Shown piece after piece: positions 6,813-14,295 of a stretch of 41,485 bases of DNA; position 1 is the stretch's first letter, and every line of letters starts with the position of its first letter. This DNA is from Candidatus Omnitrophota bacterium (GTDB lineage Bacteria > Omnitrophota > Gorgyraeia > 1-14-0-20-64-10): NCBI GenBank assembly GCA_016177405.1, contig JACOVG010000033.1, forward strand, positions 1 through 41,485. The letters run 5' to 3'. The notes under the pieces were generated by a model, which was not told the origin of the DNA, did no database searches, and worked only from the letters and a program-made list of their open reading frames with translations. The position numbers and the translations under genes were made by a program.

Positions 6813-7913
6813 ATGAGTCTGAAAGAGGGTGCCAGGTTAAAACCTGGCACCCGATGGTCTGAACTTCTTGCCTGGTACCGCAGGAACCCCCGGCAGAATC
6901 TTCCGTGGCGTAAACGAAAAAGCCCCTACCGGACCCTGGTCTCGGAGCTGATGCTCCAGCAGACCCAGGTGGAGCAGGTCATCCCCTATTACCACCGGTT
7001 CCTGAAGCGGTTTCCAACGCTCGAGGCCCTGGCGCGGGCGCCCCTTTCGGAGGTTTTGGACCTCTGGGCGGGCCTGGGCTACTATTCCAGGGCGAGAAAC
7101 CTTCATGCCTGCGCCCGCCAGGTGATGGCCCGGCATGGGGGGGCTCTGCCCGAGGCTCCCAAGGAGCTTCTGCGGCTTCCCGGCATCGGCCGGTACACCG
7201 CCGGGGCGATCGGCAGCATCGCTTTTTCCAAGCCGGTGCCGCTGGTGGACGGCAATGTGACGCGGGTGTTGTGCCGCGTCTTTGGGATCCGGGAGGACCC
7301 CCGCGGTCCGGCGGTTGCCAAGAGGCTCTGGAGTGTGGCCGCAGGGCTGGTTCCCAAGAGAAACCCCGGAGATTTCAACCAGGCCCTGATGGACCTGGGG
7401 GCCCTGGTTTGCGCCCCGAAGTCGCCCCAGTGCGGCCGCTGTCCGTTAAGATCCGATTGCTTGGCCTATCGGAAGGGCTGGCAAGAGGCCATTCCGCCGC
7501 CCAAGAAAGCGATCCCGCGCAAGAAGATCCGCTATGTCTGCGGCATCCTGACGAAAAACGGCTCTGTCCTGGTGGCCCGCCGGCCCTTCACGGGCCTCTT
7601 GGGCGGTTTGTGGGAATTCCCCGGCGGAGAGGAGTTTCCGGAATTATCCAAGACAGAAAGCTTAAGGCGTCTTCTCAAAGAGAAGCTGGGGCTTGAGGCC
7701 GAACCCCGGAAGATGACCTGCCGCTTGAAACAGCTTTTGACCCACCGGGAACTTCAGATTGCCGGGTTTGCCTGCGCCTGGTCCGGAAGGTTGAAGCCTC
7801 GCTGGTACGATGAGATCCGCTGGGTCAAGAAGACCGGTCTGCCAAGGGTGGGTTTGACCGCCGGCATGCGCCGGCTGGCAGCGGTTATGGCCGGGCGAGG
7901 CCCAGATTCTTGA
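6813..7913 (+). CDS. mutY: A/G-specific adenine DNA glycosylase
   Basis: Removes adenine mispaired with 8-oxoguanine in base-excision repair. The catalytic Glu45 lies in SELMLQQTQVEQV, the helix-hairpin-helix is LPGIGRYTAGAI (122-133), and Asp146 is in PLVDGNVTRVLCR. The 4Fe-4S loop is C-x6-C-x2-C-x5-C (CAPKSPQCGRCPLRSDC). A NUDIX-like domain that recognises oxoguanine follows (YVCGILTKNGSVLVARR...GGLWEFPGG). The length of 366 is normal. The only plausible start is ATG 6813, four bases after the previous stop, so a 26-bp palindrome (6827-6852) lies within codons 5-14. The 3' end overlaps the convergent metF by 29 bases. Confidence 0.95.
   Translation: MSLKEGARLKPGTRWSELLAWYRRNPRQNLPWRKRKSPYRTLVSELMLQQTQVEQVIPYYHRFLKRFPTLEALARAPLSEVLDLWAGLGYYSRARNLHACARQVMARHGGALPEAPKELLRLPGIGRYTAGAIGSIAFSKPVPLVDGNVTRVLCRVFGIREDPRGPAVAKRLWSVAAGLVPKRNPGDFNQALMDLGALVCAPKSPQCGRCPLRSDCLAYRKGWQEAIPPPKKAIPRKKIRYVCGILTKNGSVLVARRPFTGLLGGLWEFPGGEEFPELSKTESLRRLLKEKLGLEAEPRKMTCRLKQLLTHRELQIAGFACAWSGRLKPRWYDEIRWVKKTGLPRVGLTAGMRRLAAVMAGRGPDS
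6827..6852. repeat. Dispersed palindrome, copy 2, inside the mutY coding sequence
   Basis: GGGTGCCAGGTT (6827-6838), spacer AA, AACCTGGCACCC (6841-6852): perfect 12-base arms. It encodes part of GARLKPGTR near the MutY N-terminus, upstream of the conserved domain. In mRNA it would form a strong hairpin about 12 bases after the start codon. Confidence 0.85.
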
Positions 7914-8760
7914 GGATTGCCTCGGTGGAGGCGGCGCGGTTTAAGGCGTAGAAGTGCAGTCCCCGCGCGCCTGATTTGAGCAAGGCCTGGCAGATCCGGG
8001 TGGCCAGCTCGATCCCATACTGGGCGGCCCCGGCCTCGTCGTTCTCGTACTTGGAAAGCTCCTTCTCCACCGCCGGCGGGATGGTGGAGCCGCAGAGCGC
8101 GGCGAAGCGCCTGATCTGGGCGGCCGATAAAATCGGCAGGATACCAGGGATGACCGGCACGGTAATCCCGGCCTTCCGGACGTGACCCATGAACTCCAAG
8201 AAATAGGCCTCATCCAGGAAAAGCTGGGTGATCACCACCGAGCCGCCCGCCTCGACCTTCCGCTTCAGGTACGCGATGTCCGAGGCCCGGTCCTTGGCGG
8301 CCGGGTGAACCTCGGGGAAGCCGGTCACCGCGATGGAAAACCAAGGGTCCTTGCCCGCTTCCTCAATGAGCTCCACGGAGGAATGGAATCCGTCCGGGTG
8401 CGGCTTGAAATCCGGCTCATCGCGCGGCGGATCGCCCCGCAGGGCCAGGAGGTTGTAGAGGCCGGCCGCCTTAATCCGCCGCAGGTTCTCCCGCGTCTCC
8501 TCTTTCGATTGCCCGACGATGTTCAGGTGGCAGGTCGTCTCGACCCCGGCCCGGTTCTTCAGCCGGTCGCACAGGTCGATCGTGAGATTCCGGGTGGAGC
8601 CGCCGGCCCCGAAGGTCATCGAGAAGAAGGCCGGTTGAAACTTCTTGAGGCGCTCGACCGTCTCCGTGAAGAGCCGCTCGATGGCCTCTGGCGTTTTGGG
8701 CGGGAAGAACTCCACGGAAATTTCAGGGCGCCCCTGGCGGTACAGCTCGTCCAGCCGCAT
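7885..8760 (-). CDS. metF: Methylenetetrahydrofolate reductase
   Basis: A 291-residue FAD enzyme reducing 5,10-methylene-THF to 5-methyl-THF for methionine synthesis. Family motifs in order are ISVEFFPPKTPEA, SMTFGAGGSTRN, TTCHLNIVGQS, LLALRGDPP, SIAVTGFPEVHP, KVEAGGSVVITQLFLD, VPVIPGILPI and GLHFYALNRA. The length fits the bacterial catalytic-domain-only form. It begins 9 bases after the small CxxC protein at the end of the oxidase operon, so it is probably co-transcribed with it. Its 3' end overlaps mutY on the opposite strand by 29 bases. Confidence 0.95.
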   Translation of the reverse strand: MRLDELYRQGRPEISVEFFPPKTPEAIERLFTETVERLKKFQPAFFSMTFGAGGSTRNLTIDLCDRLKNRAGVETTCHLNIVGQSKEETRENLRRIKAAGLYNLLALRGDPPRDEPDFKPHPDGFHSSVELIEEAGKDPWFSIAVTGFPEVHPAAKDRASDIAYLKRKVEAGGSVVITQLFLDEAYFLEFMGHVRKAGITVPVIPGILPILSAAQIRRFAALCGSTIPPAVEKELSKYENDEAGAAQYGIELATRICQALLKSGARGLHFYALNRAASTEAILKNLGLARP

Positions 8761-8769
8761 CCTAAGTTT

Positions 8770-9000
8770 TCAGCCCCTTTTCAAGGGAAGGCGCCGTTTC
8801 CTTCGAATGATCCCCAAGGTGATGAGGGCGAAAAGAAGGTAAGGGGCCGCCATCATCAGGGCCACCGACCAGGCATACCCCCTAAGCAGGCGGACGGCCG
8901 CCGGATCGGTCTGCGAGGCGATGGCCTCCATACAGCTGGGGCAGGCATAGAGGCCGCCGGCGGGGACAAGGACAAGAAGGGCGAGAATCCATTTCTTCAT
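8770..9000 (-). CDS. Small CxxC membrane protein in the oxidase operon
   Basis: A 76-residue protein. It has a signal-like N-terminus (MKKWILALLVLVPAGGLYA), then CPSCMEAI directly after the probable cut site, a short linker, and a membrane helix (about residues 44-66) ending in a basic tail (RRKRRLPLKR). The start overlaps the DUF420 stop by ATGA, so it belongs to the oxidase operon. A periplasmic CxxC beside a membrane anchor could bind copper or act as a thiol in Cu-site assembly; this is inference. I do not recognise the family. Confidence 0.7.
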   Translation of the reverse strand: MKKWILALLVLVPAGGLYACPSCMEAIASQTDPAAVRLLRGYAWSVALMMAAPYLLFALITLGIIRRKRRLPLKRG

Positions 9001-9410
9001 GGCCACCTCATTCGGTACAGCATCCAGTAGACTACCACGCCCGTCACCGAGACGTAAAGCCACACCGGGAAGGCCCACCGGGCGATTTGGCGATGCGCCG
9101 GAACCCGGTCTTTGAACCCCAGGTAGAGGGTTCGGATGCTCAAGGGTACGACCAGGATGGCAAGGATCGTGTGGGAGATGAGGATGGCGAGGTAGATCGT
9201 CCGGGGCCATCCGGCTGCCGGAAAGCGGGTCGCGCCGTGGCGGGCGTGGTAATAGAGATAGGAGACCAGAAACAGGCACGAGACGGCGAAGGCGCAGGTC
9301 ATGACCACCGCGTGGGCCCGGAGCCTCTTTTTCACGATGAGGCCCAGGCCCGCCAGAAGCAAAACGGCGCAGGCCGCGTTGAGGCTCGCGTTTACAGTGG
9401 GCAGGAAGAT
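8997..9410 (-). CDS. DUF420 (CtaM-like) membrane protein, probable ATC start
   Basis: Four predicted membrane helices of the DUF420 family, which accompanies heme-copper oxidase genes; the related Bacillus CtaM is needed for oxidase maturation. The first ATG/GTG/TTG in frame is a TTG at 9362, but the family's conserved N-terminal helix begins earlier, at FLPTVNASLNA. Between the previous stop (9429-9431, same frame) and that motif only ATC 9408-9410 or CTG 9402-9404 could start. AAGGGGG at 9418-9424 lies 7 bases before the ATC, the ideal distance, so I chose ATC, giving 137 residues. The C-terminus overlaps the next gene by ATGA. Product identity is firm; the start codon is inferred. Confidence 0.8.
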   Translation of the reverse strand: MFLPTVNASLNAACAVLLLAGLGLIVKKRLRAHAVVMTCAFAVSCLFLVSYLYYHARHGATRFPAAGWPRTIYLAILISHTILAILVVPLSIRTLYLGFKDRVPAHRQIARWAFPVWLYVSVTGVVVYWMLYRMRWP

Positions 9411-9424
9411 GGAGCTTCCCCCTT
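9408..9424 (-). promoter_or_regulatory. Ribosome site pointing to a non-canonical ATC start
   Basis: On the minus strand AAGGGGG (9424-9418), a 7-base spacer AAGCTCC, then ATC (9410-9408). The alternative CTG would be 13 bases away, and the TTG at 9362 has no Shine-Dalgarno at useful distance and would cut off the first helix. Confidence 0.5.
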
Positions 9425-9428
9425 GGGC

Positions 9429-9713
9429 CTAGCGGAAGACGCTTCCGAGAAGGAGGACGAGGATTGCGAGCGTGATCAGGAAGAAGGGAAAGACCGCCAC
9501 CACCCACAGCGGGACGATCTTCTCGAACTTGAGGTGCATGTAGAAGAGGCTCACCAGCGCCGCCTTGACGAGCGCGATCAGCAGGATAAAAAGGATCACA
9601 CCCCGCCTGGAGAAGGGCAGAAGGGGAGACAGGGTCCCGGCCACCAGGAGAGCCACCAGCCACCCCCAGATGGCGAAATATTTCAAATAGGAAGGTTGCT
9701 GGGCGGGGGTCAT
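9429..9713 (-). CDS. ctaF: Cytochrome c oxidase subunit IV (CtaF/CoxD type)
   Basis: A 94-residue protein with three membrane helices. Family landmarks are YFAIWGWLVALL near the start, GVILFILLIALVKAALVSLFYMHLKFE in the middle and a hydrophobic last helix. The 'KAxLVxxFYMHL+xE' segment is the best mark of small subunit IV proteins of prokaryotic heme-copper oxidases. It starts in an ATGA overlap with ctaE. Its TAG stop is in the same frame as the following DUF420 gene, with only six codons between that stop and the proposed DUF420 start. Confidence 0.85.
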   Translation of the reverse strand: MTPAQQPSYLKYFAIWGWLVALLVAGTLSPLLPFSRRGVILFILLIALVKAALVSLFYMHLKFEKIVPLWVVAVFPFFLITLAILVLLLGSVFR

Positions 9714-10291
9714 ATGAGGTAGAGAAGCGGAAAGAGGAAGATCCAGACCAGGTCCACGAAATGCCAGTAAAGACCCGAGATCTCCACGAGGTGCCCCCGC
9801 CTTTCGGAGAAATCCTGCCCGAGGGTGAGCCGGAGGATCCAGAGGTTGGCGATGACCCCGCCCAAGACGTGCAGGCCGTGGAAGCCGGTCAGCATGAAGT
9901 AGCAATCCCAGAAGATCGCGGTTCCGGGGAAATGGCCGTGCGCGAACTTGACCGAGTACTCCCACCCCTTGACCCCCAGGAACGCGCTTCCCAGGAGAAT
10001 CGTGAGCGCGAGAAACAGCCGCAGTTTCTTCACGTCGGCCCGGTGCACCGCCGCCACCCCCATCGCCATGGTCATGGAGCTGGTCAGCAGGAGGAAGGTG
10101 TTGATGGCGGCCGCCGGAATGGAGAGCTCTTCCCCCAGATGGGGCCAGGAGCTCATCCCGGCCCTTAAGACGATGTAAGCCCCGATGAGGCCCGTGAAGA
10201 ACATCACCTCCGAGGCCAGGAAGAGCCACATCCCGAGCTTGGCGGAGGGAATGCCGGTCGTGGTGTCTTGGGCCTGCGCCAGGGTTGTCAT
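9710..10291 (-). CDS. ctaE: Cytochrome c oxidase subunit III
   Basis: A 193-residue membrane protein with about five helices. Landmarks are KLGMWLFLASEVMFFTGLI, INTFLLLTSSMTMAMGV, the short charged KKLRLFL, YFMLTGFHGLHVLGGV and a terminal SGLYWHFVDLVWIFLFPLLYL. Length and helix number match the shorter prokaryotic subunit III. It stabilises subunit I and proton uptake. ATGA overlaps join it to the ctaA-ctaB fusion before it and to subunit IV after it. Confidence 0.93.
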   Translation of the reverse strand: MTTLAQAQDTTTGIPSAKLGMWLFLASEVMFFTGLIGAYIVLRAGMSSWPHLGEELSIPAAAINTFLLLTSSMTMAMGVAAVHRADVKKLRLFLALTILLGSAFLGVKGWEYSVKFAHGHFPGTAIFWDCYFMLTGFHGLHVLGGVIANLWILRLTLGQDFSERRGHLVEISGLYWHFVDLVWIFLFPLLYLI

Positions 10292-11934
10292 CCGATGAGC
10301 CGATCGAGCGTCATCGCGGTCAGCAAAAACGGCAGATAGATGAGAGATCCCACGAAAAGCCGCCGGGCCGACGCCAAGGAGCGCAGGCAGGCGGTCGACA
10401 CCCCCAGGGAGAAGAAGAATCCCCCCGCCGCGAGCGCCGCGAAGAAATAGAGGATTCCAAAGGAGCCCACCGCGGCGTGAAGCAGGGAAACCGGAATCAG
10501 GGCCAGCGTGTAAAGGGTGATCTGCCGGCCGGTCATCCAGCCCTCGGGGTCCAGGACCGGAAGCATCTTGAAGCCGGCCCTCCGGTAATCCTCCCGGTGG
10601 GTCCAGGCGATGGCCAAAAAGTGCGGCAGCTGCCACAAAAAGAGGATGCCGAACAAAAGCCATGCCTCCGTATTCAAAGAACCGCCGGAGGCGGCCCAGC
10701 CGATCAAGGGAGGCAAGGCCCCGGGGACGGCCCCCGCCAGGGTGCAGAGGGCCGACCTCGCCTTCAGCGGGGTGTAGAGGAAGAGGTAGGCCGCCAGGGT
10801 CGCCGCGGCCAGCCACCCGGCCAGCGGAAAGGTCCAGCGCCAGAGGATCAGGATTCCCGCGGCCGACGTGAGCACGCCGGCCCCCAGCGCCTCCGGCGGC
10901 GAGAGCCTTCCGGAAGGCAGGGGCCGGTTCTTCGTCCGGTTCATCAGGGCGTCCGGTCCCCTCTCCAAATATTGGTTGAGCGCCCCGGCCCCGGCCCCCA
11001 CCAGCGTGACCCCCAAGAGCTCCGCGAGCAGTCTCAAGGGATCCAGCGCGCCGTGGGAAGATCCGAAGAGAAATCCCACCAGGCTCACGGCGACCGCCAA
11101 TAAGGTTAGGCGCGGCTTGGCGAGCTCCCCATAAGCCGAGAGCCGGGCCAGGCAGGCCGGCCGCGAAGAGAAGAGGCGAACCGTCCAGACGGATGAAGCG
11201 GCCAGAAGGATTGCTCCCGCCGCCACATGCGCCGTTGCCAGGGGGACGGCGTTTCGGGTGAGAAGGGTCAAGGCCCCCAGGGCCAACTGCAAAAAAAGAA
11301 CTGCCGGCAGGAAGAGTGAAACCGTTCCGGTCCTCAAAAGCTTTCTGGTCAGGGCGAAGATCCCCGCCGACACCAAGGCGCCGCCCAGGAGATGGTAGGC
11401 GAGGCCCGTTCCGGTGTGGCGAAGAAAGGCGCCCAGGAAAAGCTGCAGCACCAGGGCCAGGGTCGTGAGTGTTGAAAGGAGCAAGGCCGAAGGCTCCCCC
11501 TGACGGCGAAGATCTCTCCAGCGGGGGCTTACGACCATCGCCAGGACGCACAGGAGGGCAAAGAAGAGCTGTCCCAGGCAAGCGTGGGCCACCGAGACCG
11601 GCTTGGGCAGCCGCCACAAAACCGTCAAACCCCCCAGGATCCCCTGAAACACCACCAGGCCCAGCGCCGCCAGGGCGAGCCGCCGCACCTTGAGCCGGCT
11701 CTCCTTCAGGAGGATGGTCAAGGTCAGGATGAGGGTGAGCGCCCCCACGGCCGAGGCGATGACCCGGTGGGTGTGCTCAAAACGGATGCCGCCCACCATC
11801 GGGGGAAACAGGGTTCCGTAAGAGAGCGGCCAGTCGGGCACGGCCAGCCCCGAGTCGGTGGAAGTGACGAGCCCCCCGGCGATGACCAGGAGAAACCCCG
11901 CGAGCGCGGTGAATCGCGCCAGCCGGTAGATCAT
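10288..11934 (-). CDS. ctaA-ctaB: Fused heme A synthase (CtaA) and protoheme IX farnesyltransferase (CtaB)
   Basis: A single frame of 548 residues carries both heme-A biosynthesis steps. The CtaA half (about 1-270) has DSGLAVPDWPLSYG, the heme-ligand motif FEHTHRVIAS, SVAHACLGQLFF, LRHTGTGLAYHLLGG and ATAHVAAGA. The CtaB half (about 275-548) starts at LAKPRLTLLAVAVS. It carries the prenyl-diphosphate/Mg motif NQYLERGPDALMNRTKNRPL, YTPLKARSALCTLAGAVPG and FLWQLPHFLAIAWTHREDY. CtaB makes heme O by farnesylating heme B, and CtaA oxidises heme O to heme A, so the domains are in reverse reaction order. No stop or start separates them. ATGA overlaps link it to ctaD and ctaE. Fusions of these two enzymes are, as I recall, known in Thermus/Deinococcus. 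Confidence 0.93.
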   Translation of the reverse strand: MIYRLARFTALAGFLLVIAGGLVTSTDSGLAVPDWPLSYGTLFPPMVGGIRFEHTHRVIASAVGALTLILTLTILLKESRLKVRRLALAALGLVVFQGILGGLTVLWRLPKPVSVAHACLGQLFFALLCVLAMVVSPRWRDLRRQGEPSALLLSTLTTLALVLQLFLGAFLRHTGTGLAYHLLGGALVSAGIFALTRKLLRTGTVSLFLPAVLFLQLALGALTLLTRNAVPLATAHVAAGAILLAASSVWTVRLFSSRPACLARLSAYGELAKPRLTLLAVAVSLVGFLFGSSHGALDPLRLLAELLGVTLVGAGAGALNQYLERGPDALMNRTKNRPLPSGRLSPPEALGAGVLTSAAGILILWRWTFPLAGWLAAATLAAYLFLYTPLKARSALCTLAGAVPGALPPLIGWAASGGSLNTEAWLLFGILFLWQLPHFLAIAWTHREDYRRAGFKMLPVLDPEGWMTGRQITLYTLALIPVSLLHAAVGSFGILYFFAALAAGGFFFSLGVSTACLRSLASARRLFVGSLIYLPFLLTAMTLDRLIG

Positions 11935-13640
11935 CCCTGCCCCCGGGGCGGCTCCTCGGTCTGCGGGGTCCAATCCCGGGCGGCCCCGGGAACCGAGTAT
12001 TCGTAAGGCCCGCGATGAACCACCGGCGTTTGAGCGAAATTCCCATGGGGCGGGGGCGAGGAGGTGGTCCATTCGAGCGTCGTTGCCTGCCAGGGGTTTT
12101 GGCCGGCCGGCTTGCCCTTCGCCAGCGACCAGAGGAAATTGAAGGCGAACAGGATCTGGCTTGCCGCCAGGCAAAAAGCGGCGATCGACATCAGCCGGTT
12201 GATGTCGGTCAGATGGGCGAGGGCCGGGTACTGCGTGTAGTCGTAGATCCTGCGGGGCATCCCGGACATCCCGAGGGCGAACATCGGAAACATCACCGAG
12301 TTGAAGAAGACAAAGGTCAGCCAGAAATGAATCCGGCCCAGCCGGTCGTTCATCTGCCGCCCGAACATCTTGGGATACCAGAAGGTGATCCCGGCAAAGG
12401 CCCCGAAGAGGGAGCCGCCGAACAGGACGTAGTGCAAGTGCCCCACCACGAAGTAGGTGTCGTGCAGGTACATGTTGACCGGGGTGGAGCCGAGGAAGAT
12501 CCCGGTCAAGCCCCCGATCACGAACATCGAGATGAAGCCCAGGGCGTGGAGCATCGGGGTGGCCAGGCGGATGTCTCCGCGCCAGAGGGTCCCCAGCCAC
12601 GAGAAGACCTTCACGCCGGTCGGGACGGCCACGACCATCGTGGCGATCATGAAGCTGGTCCCCAGAGCGGGGTTCATCCCGGATTGGAACATGTGGTGGG
12701 CCCAAACCAAGAAGCCCACCGCCCCGATGGCCACCGCCGCGTAGGCGATCGCCTTGTAGCCGAAGAGCGGCTTGCGGGCGAAGGTGGGCAGGATGTCCGA
12801 CACAAAGCCCATGGCCGGCAGGATCATGATGTAGACCGCCGGATGGGAGTAGAACCAGAAGAGGTGCTGCCACAGGAGGGGCTGGCCGCCGGCGTGGGCG
12901 AGGGCGCTGCCGTCCACGATCATGCCGGCGGGCAGGAAGAAGCTGGTCCCCACCGCGCGGTCCAGCAGGAGCAGGATCATGGCCGCGGCCAGAACCGGCG
13001 TGGCCAAGAGGGTGAGGATCGCTGTGGTGAAGAGGGCCCAGATGGAGATCGGCATCCGATGAAAGGTCATGCCGGGGGCCCGGTGGTTGACGATGGTGGC
13101 GATGTAATTGATGGCGCCCAGGATGGAGGAGAACCCCAGCACGATCACCCCGGCGGCCCAGAAGGTCTGGCCGGCCCCCATGGTGGCCTGGGTTCCGCTT
13201 AAGGGGGGGTAGGCGGTCCAGCCGGCCGCGGCCGCGCCCCCCTCCGCCAGGAAACCGGTCAGCACGGTGGCGGCCGACACCGGAAGCAGCCAGAAGGAGA
13301 GCATGTTCAGCCGGGGGAAGGCCATGTCCGGGGCTCCGATCTTCAGGGGGATCAGGTAATTGCCGAAGGCCCCCACCAACAGCGGGATCACCCCGAAGAA
13401 GATCATGATGCTGCCGTGCATGGTGAAGAGCATGTTGTAATACTCGGGCAGCATGATCCCCCCGGGCATCCCCTGGGGGGCCATCCGCTCCATCCAGGGC
13501 AGGGCCGACCCCGGCCAGCCGAGCTGCCAGCGCATCAGCATGGCGAGCAGGCCCCCCAGCCCCATGAAGATGAGCGAGCTCACCAGGAATTGGATGCCGA
13601 TCGTCTTGTGGTCGGTGGAAAAGATTTTATTTCTACTCAT
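11931..13640 (-). CDS. ctaD: Cytochrome c oxidase subunit I, A2-type
   Basis: A 569-residue catalytic subunit that reduces O2 and pumps protons. Low-spin heme and loop region: FTMHGSIMIFFGVIP and GAPDMAFPRLNMLSFWL, the D-channel Asp and Asn. CuB ligands are in LFWFYSHPAVYI and WAHHMFQSGM, the K-channel Lys in PTGVKVFSW, and heme ligands in VVGHLHYVLFGG. YSHP in place of GHPE means the A1-type glutamate is absent and a Tyr-Ser pair takes its place, which defines subfamily A2. ATG 13640 (MSRNKIFSTDHKTIG) matches family N-termini better than the longer frame. It overlaps ctaC by 8 bases and the fusion gene by ATGA. Confidence 0.95.
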   Translation of the reverse strand: MSRNKIFSTDHKTIGIQFLVSSLIFMGLGGLLAMLMRWQLGWPGSALPWMERMAPQGMPGGIMLPEYYNMLFTMHGSIMIFFGVIPLLVGAFGNYLIPLKIGAPDMAFPRLNMLSFWLLPVSAATVLTGFLAEGGAAAAGWTAYPPLSGTQATMGAGQTFWAAGVIVLGFSSILGAINYIATIVNHRAPGMTFHRMPISIWALFTTAILTLLATPVLAAAMILLLLDRAVGTSFFLPAGMIVDGSALAHAGGQPLLWQHLFWFYSHPAVYIMILPAMGFVSDILPTFARKPLFGYKAIAYAAVAIGAVGFLVWAHHMFQSGMNPALGTSFMIATMVVAVPTGVKVFSWLGTLWRGDIRLATPMLHALGFISMFVIGGLTGIFLGSTPVNMYLHDTYFVVGHLHYVLFGGSLFGAFAGITFWYPKMFGRQMNDRLGRIHFWLTFVFFNSVMFPMFALGMSGMPRRIYDYTQYPALAHLTDINRLMSIAAFCLAASQILFAFNFLWSLAKGKPAGQNPWQATTLEWTTSSPPPHGNFAQTPVVHRGPYEYSVPGAARDWTPQTEEPPRGQG

Positions 13641-14295
13641 TGGCTTTGGTTTCCACAAGCCATGCCTCAAAATCGCGCCGTGGTTGAACCGTCACCTGGC
13701 CCCGCATCCGGTAGTGCCCCAGACCGCACAGCTCGGCGCAGCGAATCTCGTACTGGCCCAGCTTGGTCGGGGTAAACCAAACCTGGGTGGTGAGCCCCGG
13801 CACGGCGTCCTGCTTGACGCGGAAATCGGCCACGAAGAAGGAATGGATCACATCCTTCGATTTGAGGCTCACCAGGGCCGGCCGGTTCACCGGCAGGTGA
13901 AGCTCGTTGATCGTCGTGATGTCGTCGGGCGTCTCCATCCGCTGATCCGGGCCGGGGTAGCGGATGTTCCAGGCGAACTGCTCGGCCAATACCTCCACAT
14001 GGAGGGCGTCCTTGGGCATCCGCCGGGGGGATCGGATCTCGCTCCAGACCTTTTGCGAGGCGATGGTGAGCACCAGCAGGATCAGGGCGGGGACGACCGT
14101 CCAGATCACCTCCAGGCCGGTGTGACCGTGGACGTAAGAGGCCTTTCTCCCCGCCCGGCTGCGGTACTTGAGGACGAAGAACAGCAGTCCCGCCTGGACC
14201 AGGAGGAAGAAGAAGCCGGTGATCCAGAAGATCGCCCAGAAGAGGCGGTCGATCTCCCCGCCGAAGCTGGAGGCGCTTTCCGGAAAGAAACCCAT
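13633..14295 (-). CDS. ctaC: Cytochrome c oxidase subunit II (CuA, no cytochrome c domain)
   Basis: A 220-residue protein with two N-terminal membrane helices (about 17-42 and 62-82), then a periplasmic cupredoxin domain. CuA ligands are in DVIHSFFV and CAELCGLGHYRMRG (C-x3-C-x3-H-x2-M). EQFAWNIRYPG is the aromatic patch used for electron entry from cytochrome c. It lacks any CxxCH, so unlike caa3 enzymes it has no fused cytochrome c; the diheme cytochrome and cupredoxin genes upstream are candidate donors. The start ATG shares one base with the preceding stop (TGATG). Confidence 0.94.
   Translation of the reverse strand: MGFFPESASSFGGEIDRLFWAIFWITGFFFLLVQAGLLFFVLKYRSRAGRKASYVHGHTGLEVIWTVVPALILLVLTIASQKVWSEIRSPRRMPKDALHVEVLAEQFAWNIRYPGPDQRMETPDDITTINELHLPVNRPALVSLKSKDVIHSFFVADFRVKQDAVPGLTTQVWFTPTKLGQYEIRCAELCGLGHYRMRGQVTVQPRRDFEAWLVETKANE

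Noticed and set aside
9710-11617. A 635-residue frame ending in subunit III
   Set aside because: Only the last 193 residues match subunit III; the rest is Pro/Gly/Arg-rich noise opposite ctaA-ctaB coding sequence, typical of GC-rich shadow frames.
10288-12873. One open frame covering ctaB, ctaA and much of ctaD, suggesting a triple fusion
   Set aside because: Upstream of 11934 this frame is a shadow of ctaD in another frame; protein similarity starts at MIYRLARF, and ctaD has its own frame with an ATGA junction.
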